Of a stretch of DNA of 64,000 nt, positions 35,801 to 50,100 are shown piece by piece. Position 1 is the stretch's first letter. Each line of letters begins with the position of its first letter. The DNA lies in assembly GCA_036023115.1 (NCBI GenBank), contig JAYKKT010000061.1:15433501-15497500 (forward strand). Direction: 5' to 3'. The notes beneath the pieces were generated by a model. That model saw only the letters and a program-made list of their open reading frames with translations. It had not been told where the DNA came from and made no database searches. Made by a program: the position numbers and the translations under genes. The DNA is from Brasenia schreberi. Lineage: Eukaryota; Streptophyta; Magnoliopsida; Nymphaeales; Cabombaceae.

Positions 35801-38800
35801 TCTAAAAATTTTAATGGTGGCTCCAAATTGATTTTTGATCATGTTGCAAAAAATTACAAATTTTTTAAACACTTCTGATTTATGTTTCTAGAGGTATATC
35901 CAAGTAAAGCGAGTAAAGTCATCTACGAATATCACATAGTATTGAACTCCTCCCTTAGAAACAACGGGCGTAGGGCCCCAAACATCCGAATGTATTAACT
36001 CAAAAGCTTTGTTTGGTACATAGTTTCTTTCTCCAAAAGGGAGATGATGCATTTTCCCAAGAATACACTCTTTACATTCAAACTTTTGCTCTCTAATTTT
36101 TTTCATCAAAGGAATGTTACATAGTTTTTGTAAGTCCAAATGTCTAAGTCCTTTATGCCAAAGGGTAGCATCTTGAGCTACATTACAAAATTCAAAATTT
36201 GGCATAACAAGACAATCCATTTTGTATAGTTCACTTTCTCTATGGCCTTGACCAATCACCTTCCTCGATAGGTGATCATGCACCACACAATGTTTGGATG
36301 AGAAAGTGACTATACAATGATTATCACATATTTGAGCAACCGAAAGTAAGTTAAGTTAAGTATAGGTATAAAGCTTACGTTTTGAATTTTAAAATTTTCT
36401 TTTTCAAAATTTCCTATTTTCTTAATTTGAAGTTTTGTGCCGTCGGCCATAAACACATGTTTTCCAATGGTTTCACGAGATACAATCAAAGAATTTTTAC
36501 TATGTGTCATATGAAAAGATACACCCGAATCTAAAAACCAAGACATACCTTGAGAAATGGATAGAGCATTCCCAGAGATGCTTGCCTTTTTCTTGAACAT
36601 TTATTCTATGTATGCCTTAATGTTGTTGGGCAAGACTCCTCCTTCTTCTATGGCTCCCACATTTTCAAACTTTTTTCGGAGAAGAGGACAAGTGGTTTTG
36701 ATACGCCCACTTTCCTTGCAATAGTGACAAATGATGTCTTTGTTAGGCCACTTTTTCCCATGGGCTTTTTTGACCTGCCTTCGGTATTTTTTGCATGTGG
36801 GGGCTTGTAAGTCTTCAAGTTAGCTTCCGGTTTGGATGCGGCAAGAACGGCTTCTTTGGCGACATTCATATTTTTCAATCATGTTTCCTCCATAACAAAG
36901 TCGGCCAAAAAAGAGTCTCCTCTAGGTCTAGGTTTTTTATATATTAAATTTGATCTAATGTTTTCAAATTCATCTCTTAACCCACGCATAAAGAAAAAGA
37001 AATATTGATTGTCCAAGAATTCTTGAAATTCATCTAATTTGTGAAGATTTCCAAATTTATCAAAGCTTCTTAGTTGGGTTCATAATTCCGAAAACTCATT
37101 ATGGTAGTCTCTAATGCTTAAATTTCCTTGTTTAAGCATTATCATTCTTTCCATCAAATCAATTTGAAAAACAAAATCATCTTGAGAATGAAGTTTCTTT
37201 AAATATTCCCAAGTTTCAAATGCATTTTCGAAAGCACTAATTCTATTTCTAAGCTTGTCATCAATATTTTGACAAATAATCCACGTAATTTTTGCATTCA
37301 TTTTTTCCCATACTTTCAAGTCTTGCTTATATTTTTCATGAGCTTTAATAATTTCACCATCGTTCAAACCATCAATATTCAAAATCGGTTCTTTTATGGT
37401 TCCATCAATGTAGTCCAAAAAATCTTTTGACAAAAAATATTTTTTCATGGTCCTAGCCCAACTTTGATAACATTTTGGGTCAAGGATACATCTAAACATC
37501 TCATTTTTGCTTTCCATTTCGTGCAAAATCAAAAGATTTGGACTAACCTCAAGTTTAGTATGTTTTCTCAAAATTTGCACCTGTGGCACGCTTTTTGATG
37601 CACTCGATTTCTTCAATCCGAGGCTCTGATACCATGTAAATAAGTGTTGATGAAGGTTGATGCTCTCGATGCAACTTCGACAAATCGCCAAGATTCCAAA
37701 GTCACCAAGTATGGATGTCAAACTTCAAATATAGCAATAAGAGAGCGGAAGCAAACCAAACACAAGCCAAAAGTTGTACGATGACAGCATAATTTTATTG
37801 ATGATGGAGTGAGGTATTTATAGGAGAAATGATACAAGGTGTTTGTAGAAAGACTAAAGAAAACAAAAGAAAACAGCTGGTTGCTGTGCTGCAGTGTAAC
37901 ATAACGGCTACTAACTAGCCATTGGAGGCCAGCTGCCTCCAACAGCTAGTTGACTGGCCCAAGGCCCTAGTGGCCTGGGCCAGTCCTATTACAATTAACA
38001 GTCAACTGCATAGAGTTCTTAGATGCAAAACATTGAGAAATGTGGCAGAAGGAACAAAAAGGATTCCAAGCAACAGACTCATCTAGGACTGCATTTGTAA
38101 TCGTGGGTTGAACACCCACTCACATTCACTATTATAGAATCCGTAGGAAAAGCTTGTTATTCTCCTCATTTATAAAATTTGTGAATGTGTTGGTCGAAAA
38201 AACATATGTGGTATGTTGTAGGATTTCAAAATTCAAGGGAATGCATTGAGTCACACCAAAGTTGATGAGTACGTTTAGGAACTCCTAAATTTACCCAAAC
38301 TATTAGCTGAACATAAAACAATGTCCTAATTCTGAACATCTAGCAGTCCACAAGTGCACCACTCAAAACCTGGAATATGTTTGATCAAATAATTCTGGAC
38401 TCCTAGTTCAGTTACATCAGTCTAGCTGTAGTGAGATCTACCACTAAATAACTGTCCCCATCACAGATAAGGAGAGTTGTGTTAGGTAGCTGACAGCTAG
38501 TGAAAAACTTTGGAAGCTCTTTACACCTGATTGACATGCATGCACTTAATCCCATCAAAATTTCAAAGTTAAGGATGTTTGGTAGCATGCATGATCTCCT
38601 AAGAAGTCCTTGTGCTTCACCTCCGACCAACTCCACCTACTGTGGGAGTATGCGTGTTGCAAGAACTTGAGAGTTAAGAGAATTCTAGTTCAGTTAGATA
38701 TTGTATGATTTTAAAACTAACATTCTCCAGTTACATTAAAATGGGTCTCCTACGTTGCAAATTTAAGAGTAACAGATTGGAGCAATATAATAAATATCAT

Positions 38801-41800
38801 AACTATCATTCTCCAGTTACACTAAAATGTCCTTATGCATGGTGTTTCTGCATTTTAAGGAAGAAAATTTAGTTTAACGATATACGTCAAACCTAAAATG
38901 ATAACAAGCAGTTTACATTTGGGTGCACCAGCACATAATACATATAAAAGTAACATGGTCCAGTTTCTACTTTTCTCAGAGACATGAAACGTGTATGAAA
39001 TTTGTATTAGAATATAAGAACACATGCACAAACACACGTAAGACTTTACCTGCAATTGTAATGCTTGCGACCGAGAGCGAATTTCCCTCCTTGCAGGTGC
39101 GCAACTCCCAAAATCCATCAGGACTGCAAGAGGTGTGTCTCCTTTCCTTCGCGTCATTAGAACATTTCCTGGCTTTACATCATTATGTGCATATGGTGGA
39201 TCAAAACTATGCATGTGCTTCAGACCTGCACATAACTGGAAGGAAAGTTTCATCATAAATTCAGATTATTCCAAGAAAGCCCTGACAAATTCAGTCAGAA
39301 CATATAATCAAAATGAATAAATAAGTAAATAAAGTAAAAGTCCAAATATGTTTTTTCTTTTGACACTTGGATACATAGTGTACGTGCAGAAATAGAAGAA
39401 CATGAAGATAGCTATGACATCCCACATACACCAACATGCAAGCACGTGGAAAGAACCTTACTGATCAATACCCTGTGCTTTCATAATTCTACTACAACAA
39501 CAACTAAGCCTTTTTCCATACTAGACGGGCTCGGCTACATGGATTCTTTGTTTCCAAAGAGCCCTATCATGTGCCATGTGCTTTCATAATTCTACTATAT
39601 AGAAAAAAACAAATAAGGATACCAATATATGGCACATTATGGAGAATGGTTGAAATAACAACTAGAAAACATGGAACCCACTGTCCCTGTCATTTGTTTA
39701 TAGTGCAAATTCAACAATGTGCTCAACTATGTTTGCAGAACTCTCTCAGTAGAAATTTTTCAGAAAAAGAAGAAAATAAAGGAAAGAATATTGAAGTTCT
39801 TCACAAGATGAAATGACATGATCATTATATAAACTCAAAGTTCGGTGGAAGATCATCTGCCCAAAATGGGGTTCCTGAATGAAGAAAATATGATGCACAT
39901 CATATATTCCTGAACACCTACTCCTAAGGAGGAATTAATTTAATCAAGAGGAAAATGGCTGCCTCCAGCATGATCCAGCTATCATAACCATTAACTCTAA
40001 CATGTTTTCCATAATGTTGAAAAAAAATCCTTAACGTCCCCCAGTTCCTCCTTGTCTGATTCAATTAGTGGCCATATCACTAAAGTTGGACATTACTCAG
40101 GCTCCCTCCTTGACCTTTGTTGGTTCACGGGGATGGATGGGCAATACAGGGGGGCCCATTATTTTATTAAAGAGCTTGCTTGGATTGGATCTCTAAGATA
40201 ACAAAAATGCTTTTTCTTGGTAAATCACTCTTCTAATAAAAGAACGATACGGGAAGCCTTTACCTAGTGCAGCAATCTCCTTTTCTTTAAATCATAGTTA
40301 ATCAAGAAATTGTAAGTATTTAATGAAACATAATTGTATCATATTTTCTTTCATATGTTATGGTGATCTCTCGGGAATTTAAATAGAATCTGGTTCATAG
40401 AATGTAGAATTGCAAAAACAAAAATTACTAGCAAAATATTGCAAAAACTGTTGGAATTACGGAAAAACGCAGCGAATAATAAACAATATAATATAGTGAT
40501 AAAAGAAGAAGAGTAACAATAGAGATCGGAGGAGGGGGCGGACCTCCAATGGAGGCCGCCCTCCCTCTTTCTCTCTTTCTTAATTCCAACAACCTTAAAC
40601 CCTAATACAGCCTATCACCTCTTATATAAGGAGCTGTAAAACGTAAAATGACCAAAACACTCTTAGTATAGAAAATTACCAAAATGCCCTTACGACTTCG
40701 GACAATTACAATAATACTCTAAACATCAATTTTACTGTCCTAAGACATTATATGTACTAAAACTGACTCTAAACTCATATTCTTCAACACCCCCACTCAA
40801 GTTGAGAGTGACATACTTTGAACTCCAAACTTGCCAAAAATTTTCATCTGTCAACAACATTCTTCATCTATCTTCATCACTGATTTAATCTTCAGCTGCT
40901 TCTTTGGCTGCAACATCTTCAACTCAACCTTCCTTGCTGATCATATCAAGCAGCATCTCTGGCTACAATATAAACTTAGCCTTCCTGGCTAATCATCTCA
41001 AGCACCATCTCTGGCTACAATATCAACTCAACCATCCTGGTTTACCATCTCAAGCAGCATCTCAGGCTGCAATATAAACTTAGCCTTTCTGGCTAATCAT
41101 CTCAAGCAGCATCTCTGGCTGCAACATTAACTCAGTCATCCTGGCTGATCATCTCATGCAGCATCTCTGGCTGTAATATTAACTCAGTCCTCCTAACTGA
41201 TCATCTCAAGCAGCATCTATGGTTGCAACATCAACTCAACCTTGCTGGTTGATCATCATCATGACTTTCTTCATCATACGTGCACTAGTAATTTCTTCGA
41301 GGCTTATGTAAAGACAACTTGAACAATCAAGAACACATGAATAACACACGACCCTTCTATGGGTGTCGGTTGCTCTCTCTCTCTTTCTTCTTCTCCATAA
41401 AGTGATTTGGCAGCTACACTTAGAAAAATCATGTTTCTTCTACTCTTGAAAAAGCTGATATTTTGTGATAGGAGGTATTACTCCACCATACACACTTCAC
41501 ACGGCTTTTCCTGCGCCCCTTCACATGATGGGTGTAGCCAGTGTGTTGGTTGGGTGCCCTCTCTCTACCACTCAAATAGCAAAATACAGACATCTGCTCA
41601 TAGTAGTCGGTCTGCGCCCCTTCACATGGTGACTGCAGCCGCTTTTCCAGCCCTCCTGGCTGTTTACTTCAGCAACCCAAGGTCTTAACTTTCATGATTC
41701 TCTGTGATACTATCACATTCTATATCAACAAATTCCTCTGGCCTCTTCATAATTTAATTTTTCATGCATATGTAGTGAAGAAGACTGATTTTCTGTATTT

Positions 41801-44090
41801 GTCTGTATTTAATTCCATCTTCCAAGAAATCTTCTTTGCTGCAATACTTAGCCTTCTTGGTTTTTCAATTTTAGCAGCTTCATGGCTGCAATAACTCTTC
41901 AATTTTGCTTTCATGGCTGTCTTTTTCAACAGCTTTCATAGCTGTAAAATTCTGCAACTTCAATGGCTGCAAATATAATCAGTATTGCAGTCTTCATGAT
42001 TGTCATCTTCATACAATTGAACATTGGTGCCCCTACACGGCTGCCTTCTCTTTCTTATTTTCTTCATATTGTTTTCTAAACATCTCTCTTCACTCTTTCA
42101 ACACTATTGTCTCTGAAAACCACACCCTTCACTGGGATTTTCTTGCTGCCTTCAATCCTGACTTGAACATGAACACTCTGAACATGAATTCCAATGGAAC
42201 TTATGTTCTCAAGTACAGGAAGTGCCTTAGGGTCATAGCCATCCGGATACTCATTGTAATCTGTTTTTATAACAATACCAACTCGGCCTCCAATTAAACC
42301 AGGCAACCTCTCGGGCAGGACTCACGCAACCTCCTTATATTACTTTGAGAATCCTCATTGTAGATAATTCATGTTGAATTGGCTAAAGGAGTACGTTAAT
42401 GAAACAAGACTCATGCTGTTACACAGAGTCCGAACCTACTGTCCAAATCTGCCCCACAAATAATCATCCGTGAAAAATTAGGTAGGTGATCCCCAAGCCG
42501 GTATGTATTTTTCATTTTCAATAGAAACTGAGCATGGTGGAGTAAAGATCGGCACCAAACTCTCATTTCTCTTCTAGGGAAATGAATGCCTCTGGACTTC
42601 AAACTCTTGTAAGTCTCCTCAACGATTTTATCAGTTTCACTTTTCCCTTGAAATAGCTCTTTCACCTAGACACTCATGGAGCTCATCCCCTCTGTCATTT
42701 TCTTCCAATCTCTGAGCTATTGATCTTTAATCTCTCACCAAGGGCACTAACTTTATCGATCAATCTGACAAAACTTTCATTTCTGACATTTTCTATTAGC
42801 CTTTTAAAAATTACTTTCTGCTTCCAACAGCACCCCAACGTTTGTATCTGGAATCCTCTCCAAATCTTCCAGCAAGGTTTTCTTTGCAACCGATGCACTA
42901 ATCTGTTGAAGCAGAAACCCTGGGTCTTCGTTCATGTCAAATGAAACGCCTTGATGTGGCGTTTTCTCTCCATTATACTGGACTTCCTCTTTAGAGAGAT
43001 AAGTTTTTCCATTAAAAGAAATCTCCAAACCTCAGCCTCTTTTCTATGACCAGCTTCTCACGCTCACTTCTCAATAAGATCTCTGATATTATGTTGATTT
43101 GATGAGAAATAAATTAGAAAATCCAATGAACAAAATCAAGAATCAAAAGTAACTTAAAAGGGCTGGTCGGCATTCTTCATCCTACCGCCGCCAAACACTT
43201 TTCCTTTATTCCTTAGTATTGGTTGTGTCGGGTATCTAAAACACAAAATAATTTGTTTCAATGTCTTCAATCAGATCCAACAATATTAACCAATACTTCT
43301 GTTGTATACGTCTTCCAAACAGATTAGGTGTTGAAGCCAATCTGATCTGTAGCAGGTCACGACTGTCTTGACTATAGACTGAGGTTTAGTCCCTCTTGTT
43401 TTTACTGAATCGACATAGAAGAGATTGAAGCTATGCTGAATGCAACAGACACAATGCACCATTCAACAATATGCCAATCTGTTTTTTATTGTATTACAAA
43501 AACAGGTTTTGAGTGCTGAAAAACGACTCCACAAAACACCTTTGAAATCTGTTGTTGAAAGGTCACTTATCGTATCAAACTAACTTTGGAATCTGCTTCA
43601 AAACTGAACCAAGTCTTACCTTTGAAACTGAATCATCACAATCGCACTTTGTTGCCTTCTCCACGATCAATTTTCCAAGATTTAGGCTCTGATACCATGT
43701 TGGAATTATGGAGAAACGCAGCGAATAATAAATAATATAATATATTGATAAAAGAAGAAGAGTAACAATGGAGATCGGAGGAGGGGCCGGACCTCCAATG
43801 GAGGCCGCCCCCCCTCTTTCTCTCTCTTTCTTAATCCCAGCAACCTTAAACCCTAATACAGCCTATCAGCTCTTATATAAGGAGCTGTAAAATGTAAAAT
43901 GACCAAAATACCCTTAGTACAGAAAATTACCAAAATACCCTTACGACTTTGGACAATTACAATAATACTCTAAACATCAATTTTACTGTCCTAAGACATT
44001 ATATATACTAAATCTGACTCTAAACTCATATTCTTCAACAAAAATATCTACAAGCTTATAGAAATTCCTATAAAATAGAAAGAGACGACA

Positions 44091-44140
<50 letters not shown>

Positions 44141-47100
44141 ATATATATATATATATGTATGTATATATATATATGTATGTATGTATGTATATATATATAT
44201 ATGTATGTATGTATATATATATACAACAACAACAAACAAACAAGCACACATACACACATGTATATATTAATACACACACAAACAAACACATATAGATTGA
44301 GACAGAGACAGAAAGAGAGAGAGAGAGAGGAGAGTCGATGAAAAAAGTGGGGGTGGAGGTATATAGCCCATTAAAGCTACATAATACGAGTATGTGGAAT
44401 GTATACATGCTGAGCTTAGTCTATTTAAGAAGACAGCCTGCTTCAACGTGCCTGTTACATGCTTGGGTCAGCTACGAGCACTTGAGCCAAACATGTTGGT
44501 GCTTATGCACAGATTTAACATAGAAACAGTTACTTACAAATGTGCAACGTTTAGCAATATATATGTACTTATATTAAGCATCCAACAGGACTACAACAGA
44601 TATCATCAACACTACAGCTAACACAATCAGCTGTAGCTGTATAACTTTTCGGCATAGCTGTCTATCAGACAATTATCAATAGTAGTAGAGTATAAGTGGC
44701 AATATGTATATGTATAATATAGATCATAAACCACAGTAGGAAAAACTACGATATATCATAAACTATAATATAATATAGTAAATGATATAAAAGAGTATTA
44801 TAATTATGTAACATCATCAGTTTTAACTATAATAAACGGATCCATCTCTGAAGACCTGATGGGCATAAACATGATGTTTTCTTTTAGGTATACAAAAGCA
44901 CATGGTTGCATGTAGACCTTAATACTAAAATCTGATAAGGCTGTGCATGAGATGGGTAGGTTGATAAGTACAACAACAACAAATAAGCCTTTTCCCATTC
45001 TAGATGGGGTCAGCTACATGGATTCTTTGTTTCCACAGTGCCCTATAATAATTTGTAGAATCCATGGTAGATAAGCCCCACAAAGTTTTACATTGGCTGT
45101 CAGAAGCCTAATGCAACCCTCCTCCTTTATCTGGGCTTGGGACTGGCCATGCAAGGTTCCCTTACATGGGCAGAGTTGGGTAGGTTGATAAGTAACTTTA
45201 TATAAAAAAATTATATAAAAAATATGTACACCTGGCTTGCATGTCCCCACACCCGTGATAATCTTATGAAATTATCATGTCCCACACCTGCAGCGATATC
45301 TATGTGACAGTCTTTGACAACTTTTGTCTTTTCAATTTCACTAGATATGGAACCAATGTCAACTTCATTGAAATTTTCATCAGCATTTAAGCTAATAAAA
45401 TTGTTCACTTGCCAGGGTACAAGTTCGTGGGTACATGAATGTGAAAAATTAGAAACTTAACAGGTTTTGACTTTCTGTAAATTTCCAAATATGTGTGGAC
45501 TAATGGCATTGTACTTCAAATTTTCACTTTCTGGAATGTTGAAAAGATGCTAGTGGCAAAAATGAAGATGTGAGTGGATCTGTAGCCACACAGGGAAGGA
45601 TCAACAGCAAATAAAAATCCATATAGCTGAGCACACTTACTGCCGCAAAGGATAGGTTTGGCCTTGAATCTGGCCATAAAATAGGGGAGCATCGTAATAG
45701 TAGGGCAGGTGCTGAAATCATCCTAACAGAGACCATTGCATGGTTTTCTTTTTCTCATTGAATGTATAAAGAAAATCTATTGAAATGATCCTAATGAATA
45801 AAGGCCATCATTTATCCTCCCTTGGTTCGACTGTTCTAACTGTAAGGTACTCTACAGCCTTTTGTTAGTTTGAGTTTTAATTAGTATGTCTGAGTTATGG
45901 CCAATCTTGGGATTACCAACGCATCACTTCATGGCAGCAAGATAAGTAGCCAGGCTCTAAGGGGTTTATTATATCCGGTTAACTGGCTTGAATTGAAACA
46001 GCCGAACTTCAACAATGTGCCAGATTGTATCTTTGACCAAAAGGTCAAATCAGAGTGTGCCACTCTCCCAGAGCAGTTGTTGACCTCAAAGGTTTTATGG
46101 CTGGAAGACTGCACCAGGTTCCAAAAGTTCACCATTCACTGCAATTGCAGTGATAGTGAATGGATGAGAATCTAATCTTCGAATTGGCTTATCCGAAAAA
46201 GAAAACCATCAAACAATTAACCATGTGTATTAACTAAAGTAGCAGTGTCAGAATGTGTATCTTGTGCAGAAATTCGAATTCGAAAGAACTGACAGGGGCA
46301 TCGTCGACCTGAAGGGTTTTATTGGTGCAAGCCTGCAGCAGAGGCCAGAGTTCACTTACGCAAGTCAATGGTTAATCTTACCCAGAAATAAAAAAAGGTT
46401 ATGCAATGGACGAATTGTACAACAAAAATTCACTTTCTGAACAAACTACCTGTTGTTCCCTTAGACACCAGATAAGGCACATTTATTCATGATGCCACTG
46501 TTTAGACTGTAGCATAGTAGATATACTTTTGAAAATGATGATTTCCATATGAGAACCTATAATGACATTGATAAAGCATTTTCTTGATTTCCCCAAGGAC
46601 ACTGCACGCAAGAGGTGATGCTTGAGTCAATGCTCCACTGTAAAACCTTAGGGCTGCGACCCTCGACCCAGGGGCTAAGTGGAGAATTAAGGTACTTGAA
46701 ACAAAGATCTTCTTGCATTGAAGACTTGAGTTGATTTTTACTCTTAATATGGAACTTCCTCCATAAACAACAGAGTTTTATGCATCACATGTGGCCAAGA
46801 CAACTAAAATATAATAGATATGGTTACCAGGACAAAAGTGAACAGGTTGCATTGATATACCTGTCGAAAAATTAGAAGAACTCTCAAAGTAGGGAAGAAC
46901 TCATTTTTTTCTTTCATGGTTTTGGCAGTGTCGAATAAGGTCCCATCCATATGTACTGGGAACAACAAATACGCTTCATGGTTCCACTTTCCTTGTTGGG
47001 GGCCCTACAAAATCACAAGTACATGTCAAATATTAAACTGAGTGAATAACCAAACTCAAACATTGTCATGAGTTTCATCTTGTTCTACGCATGGCTTTAT

Positions 47101-50100
47101 ATTAGAAATACAGAAAATAGCATAAATGAAGTACAGAAAATCAGAATCGCAAACCATAGCTATAAGGCAAAAAATGATGCTAAGCAGAACAATGTTCAAA
47201 CTAAAGCAATAAATGTAGTGGAAGAGAGAATAAAGTTTTCAAGTTGAATGATGCTAACAATCAAATAAAAAGTGATGAGCACATCATAGAGCAAAATCGT
47301 ACCTAATCCACAGACAAGAGTCAAATTCACTCAAAAGCATCCGAAACATTTCAAATTTTAACATGAAAAACAACTGAAACAACAGACTTGAGGGTAACAA
47401 GAAATTGCCCAACACATGAACAAGAAAGTACCTTGACCGCAATGACAGCATGGTCCAGAAGAGGAAGCAAGTTGGGATGGCTAAAAAGGGACGAAACATG
47501 TATTTCTTGTCTCACCAGCTCCAGTTGTTCCTCAGACTGGATGAGAACTTTCTTAATTGCATACAAACCATTATCTAGAGGATGCCAAATTCAAAAGTCA
47601 GAGTAATCTTCTTCAGGTAATGGCAAGAGATGAATTTACAAGTATGCTAATATAAGATAACAGTTTAAACTCGAGCAATGTAAGGTAGATTGATATTAAA
47701 CAAAATGCTACAACTTGGATATAGGAGACATATAACAACAACAACAACAACTAAGCCTTTCCCCATACTAGACGGGGCTACATGGATTCTTTGTTTCCAC
47801 AAATCCCTATCGTGTGCCATGTTAGCAGTTAACTCCCAATAAGCTAGATAATTTTTATTGTTTCTTTCCAACACTTTTGTGGTCATCCTCTACCTCTTTT
47901 AATACTTTCCAAATTTAATTTTTCTAACCTTCTTATAGGTTCTTCCTTTGATCTTCTTTCTATATGTCCAAACCATCTTAAACGATGTTCTCTCATTTTA
48001 TCCTCTATTGGTGCCACTCCTAATTTGTTTCTAATAACCTCATTATGTATACGGTCTTTTCTTGTATGACCACTCATCCATCTCAACATCTTCATTTTTG
48101 TCATAGACATCTTTTGTACATGTTGATGATTAACTGCCCAACACTCAGAACCATAAAACATGGCAGGCCTAATTGCTGCTCTATAATATTTACCTTTTAA
48201 TTTTAATGGTATATTCTTATCACAAAGAATACCTGATGCTCCTCTCTATTTTAACCAACCAGCATTAATTCTATGTGTAACATCTCCATCAATTCTTCCA
48301 TCACTCTCAAAAATTGACCCTAGGTATTTAAAACTTTCCTTTTGAGGAATGCAATGTGTGCCAATTTTAATTTCTATGTCCTCTGAAGTAACCAAATGAT
48401 CAAACTTACATTCCATATATTCTGTCTTTGTTCTACTAAGTCGGAGGCCTTTGCTTTCTAATGTTTCTCTCCATAGTTCCAATTTTTTATTAACTTTTTC
48501 CTTAGACTCCTCCACTAATACAATGTCATCTGCAAATAACATACACCAAGGTACTTCATCTTGAATATGTTTTGTTAACTCATCCATCACCGTTATAAAT
48601 AAGTATGGACTTAAAGTTGATCCTTGATGTAACCCAATATTAACTTCAAAGAAGTCTGTCGTTCCTTCATGAGTCCTCACACATGTTTTTGCACCATCAT
48701 ACATGTCTCTTATAAGGTTAATATATGTCAATGGGATACCTCTTTTTTTCAAAGTTCTCCAAAGAACCTCCCTCGGTACCCTATCATAAGTTTTTCCTAG
48801 ATCAATAAATATCATGTGAAGGTCTTTCTTTTTTGCTCTAAAATGTTCCATAAGACGTCTCAAAAGGTGAATCGCTTCAATAGTAGATCTGCCTGGCATG
48901 AATCCAAATTGGTTCTCTATTGTACTAGATACGTGTCTTAACCTACGTTCGATAATTCTTTCCCATAATTTCATAGTATGACTCATTAAATATATGAGAC
49001 ATATATTCGAGAAAATATATTATCAACCTACTCACGGAAACAGAGCAGCTACAGAAATCCTATAGTTTCTATGGAGTGCTCATCATCGTGCAAATAACAA
49101 TAACAACAACTAAGCCTTTTCCCATACTAGATGGGGTCGGCTATATGGATTCTTTGTTTCCACAGATCCCTATTGTGTGCCATGTTAGCAGTTAACTCAC
49201 AATAACCTAGATCATTCTTTATTGTTTCTTTCCAACACTTTTGTGGTTGTCCTCTACCTCTTTTAATACTTTCCAAATTTAGTTTTTCATACATTCTTAC
49301 ATGTTCTTCTTTTGATCTTCTATGTTCAAACCATCTTAAATAATATTCTCTCATTTTATCCTCTATTGGTGTCACTCCTAATTTGTTTCTAATAACCTCA
49401 TTATGTATACGGTCTTTTCTTGTATGACACTCATCCATCTCAACATCTTCATTTTTGTCACAGACATCTTTTCTACACGTTGATAATTAACTGCCCAACA
49501 CTCAAAACCATAAAACATGGCAGGCCTAATTGTTGCTCTATAATATTTACCTTTTAACTTTAATGGTATCTTCTTATCACAAAGAATGCATGATTCTCCT
49601 CTCCATTTTAACCAACCAGCAATAATTATATGCGTAACATCTCCATCAATTCTTCCATCACTCTCAAAAATTGACCCTAAGTATTTAAAACTTTCCTTTT
49701 GGGGGATGCAATGTGTGCTAATTTTAATTTCTATGTCCTCTGAAGTAACCAAATGATCAAACTTACATTCCATATATTTTGTATTTGTTCTACTAAGTCG
49801 GAGGCCTTTGCTTTCTAATGTTTCTCTCCATAGTTCCAATTTTCTATTAACTTTTTCCTTAGAACCATAAAACATGGCAGGCCTAATTGTTGCTCTATAA
49901 TATTTACCTTTTAACTTTAATGGTATCTTCTTATCACAAAGAATACATGATTCTCCTCTCCATTTTAACCAACCAGCATTAATTCTATGCGTAACATCTC
50001 CTTCAATTCTTCCATCACTCTGAAAAATTGACCCTAGGTATTTAAAACTTTCCTTTTGGGGGATGCAATGTGTGCTAATTTTAATTTCTATGTCCTCTGA

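Larger units (their letters stand above)
32574..38000 (-). mobile_element. Copia-3: Ty1/copia element with two LTRs
   Basis: On the minus strand: 5' LTR 38000-37635, primer-binding site 37634-37623 (tggtatcagagc), gag, protease, integrase, partial RT, RNase H, polypurine tract next to 32825, 3' LTR 32824-32574. A direct repeat gtcaac flanks it (32568-32573, 38001-38006); five of these bases are the expected TSD length. A hAT terminal sequence and other DNA (about 34150-35131) replace the N-terminal RT part. The frame is broken many times. Confidence 0.92.
32052..38110 (+). repeat. Diverged ~365-bp tandem duplication split by Copia-3
   Basis: 'acattagagatgcaaaagg' occurs at 32052 and 32417, and both copies continue through 'caactcagatgatg' and 'agccat.tcaact'. 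The second copy is interrupted at 32573 by Copia-3 and resumes at 38001 (gtcaactgca…ttct.agatgcaaaa…aggaacaaaaa…gactgcatttg), matching 32197-32296 of the first. Confidence 0.7.
40449..44040 (-). mobile_element. Non-autonomous LTR retrotransposon without gag-pol
   Basis: LTRs 40449-40789 and 43698-44040 (341 and 343 bp, both + strand tgttggaatta…attcttcaaca; I estimate about 5% difference by eye). Primer-binding site 43697-43686 (tggtatcagagc) and a C-rich + strand tract at 40790 (polypurine on the element strand) fix the minus orientation. Flanks aaaac/aaaat resemble a decayed 5-bp TSD. The 2.9-kb interior has no protease, integrase, RT or RNase H. It holds a 52-bp tandem array and coding-like minus-strand frames. 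Confidence 0.9.

Noticed and set aside
40887..41262. CRISPR-like array from regular 52-bp repeats
   Set aside because: Repeats are contiguous and imperfect with no unique spacers, and lie inside a plant LTR element.
44135..44341. Tyr/Ile-rich ORFs on both strands around 44.0-44.4 kb
   Set aside because: They are translations of the TA/GTAT microsatellite and change frame freely.
45897..46175. 92-codon + strand ORF in kinase intron 3
   Set aside because: No recognisable family, no splice context and an equally long ORF on the other strand.
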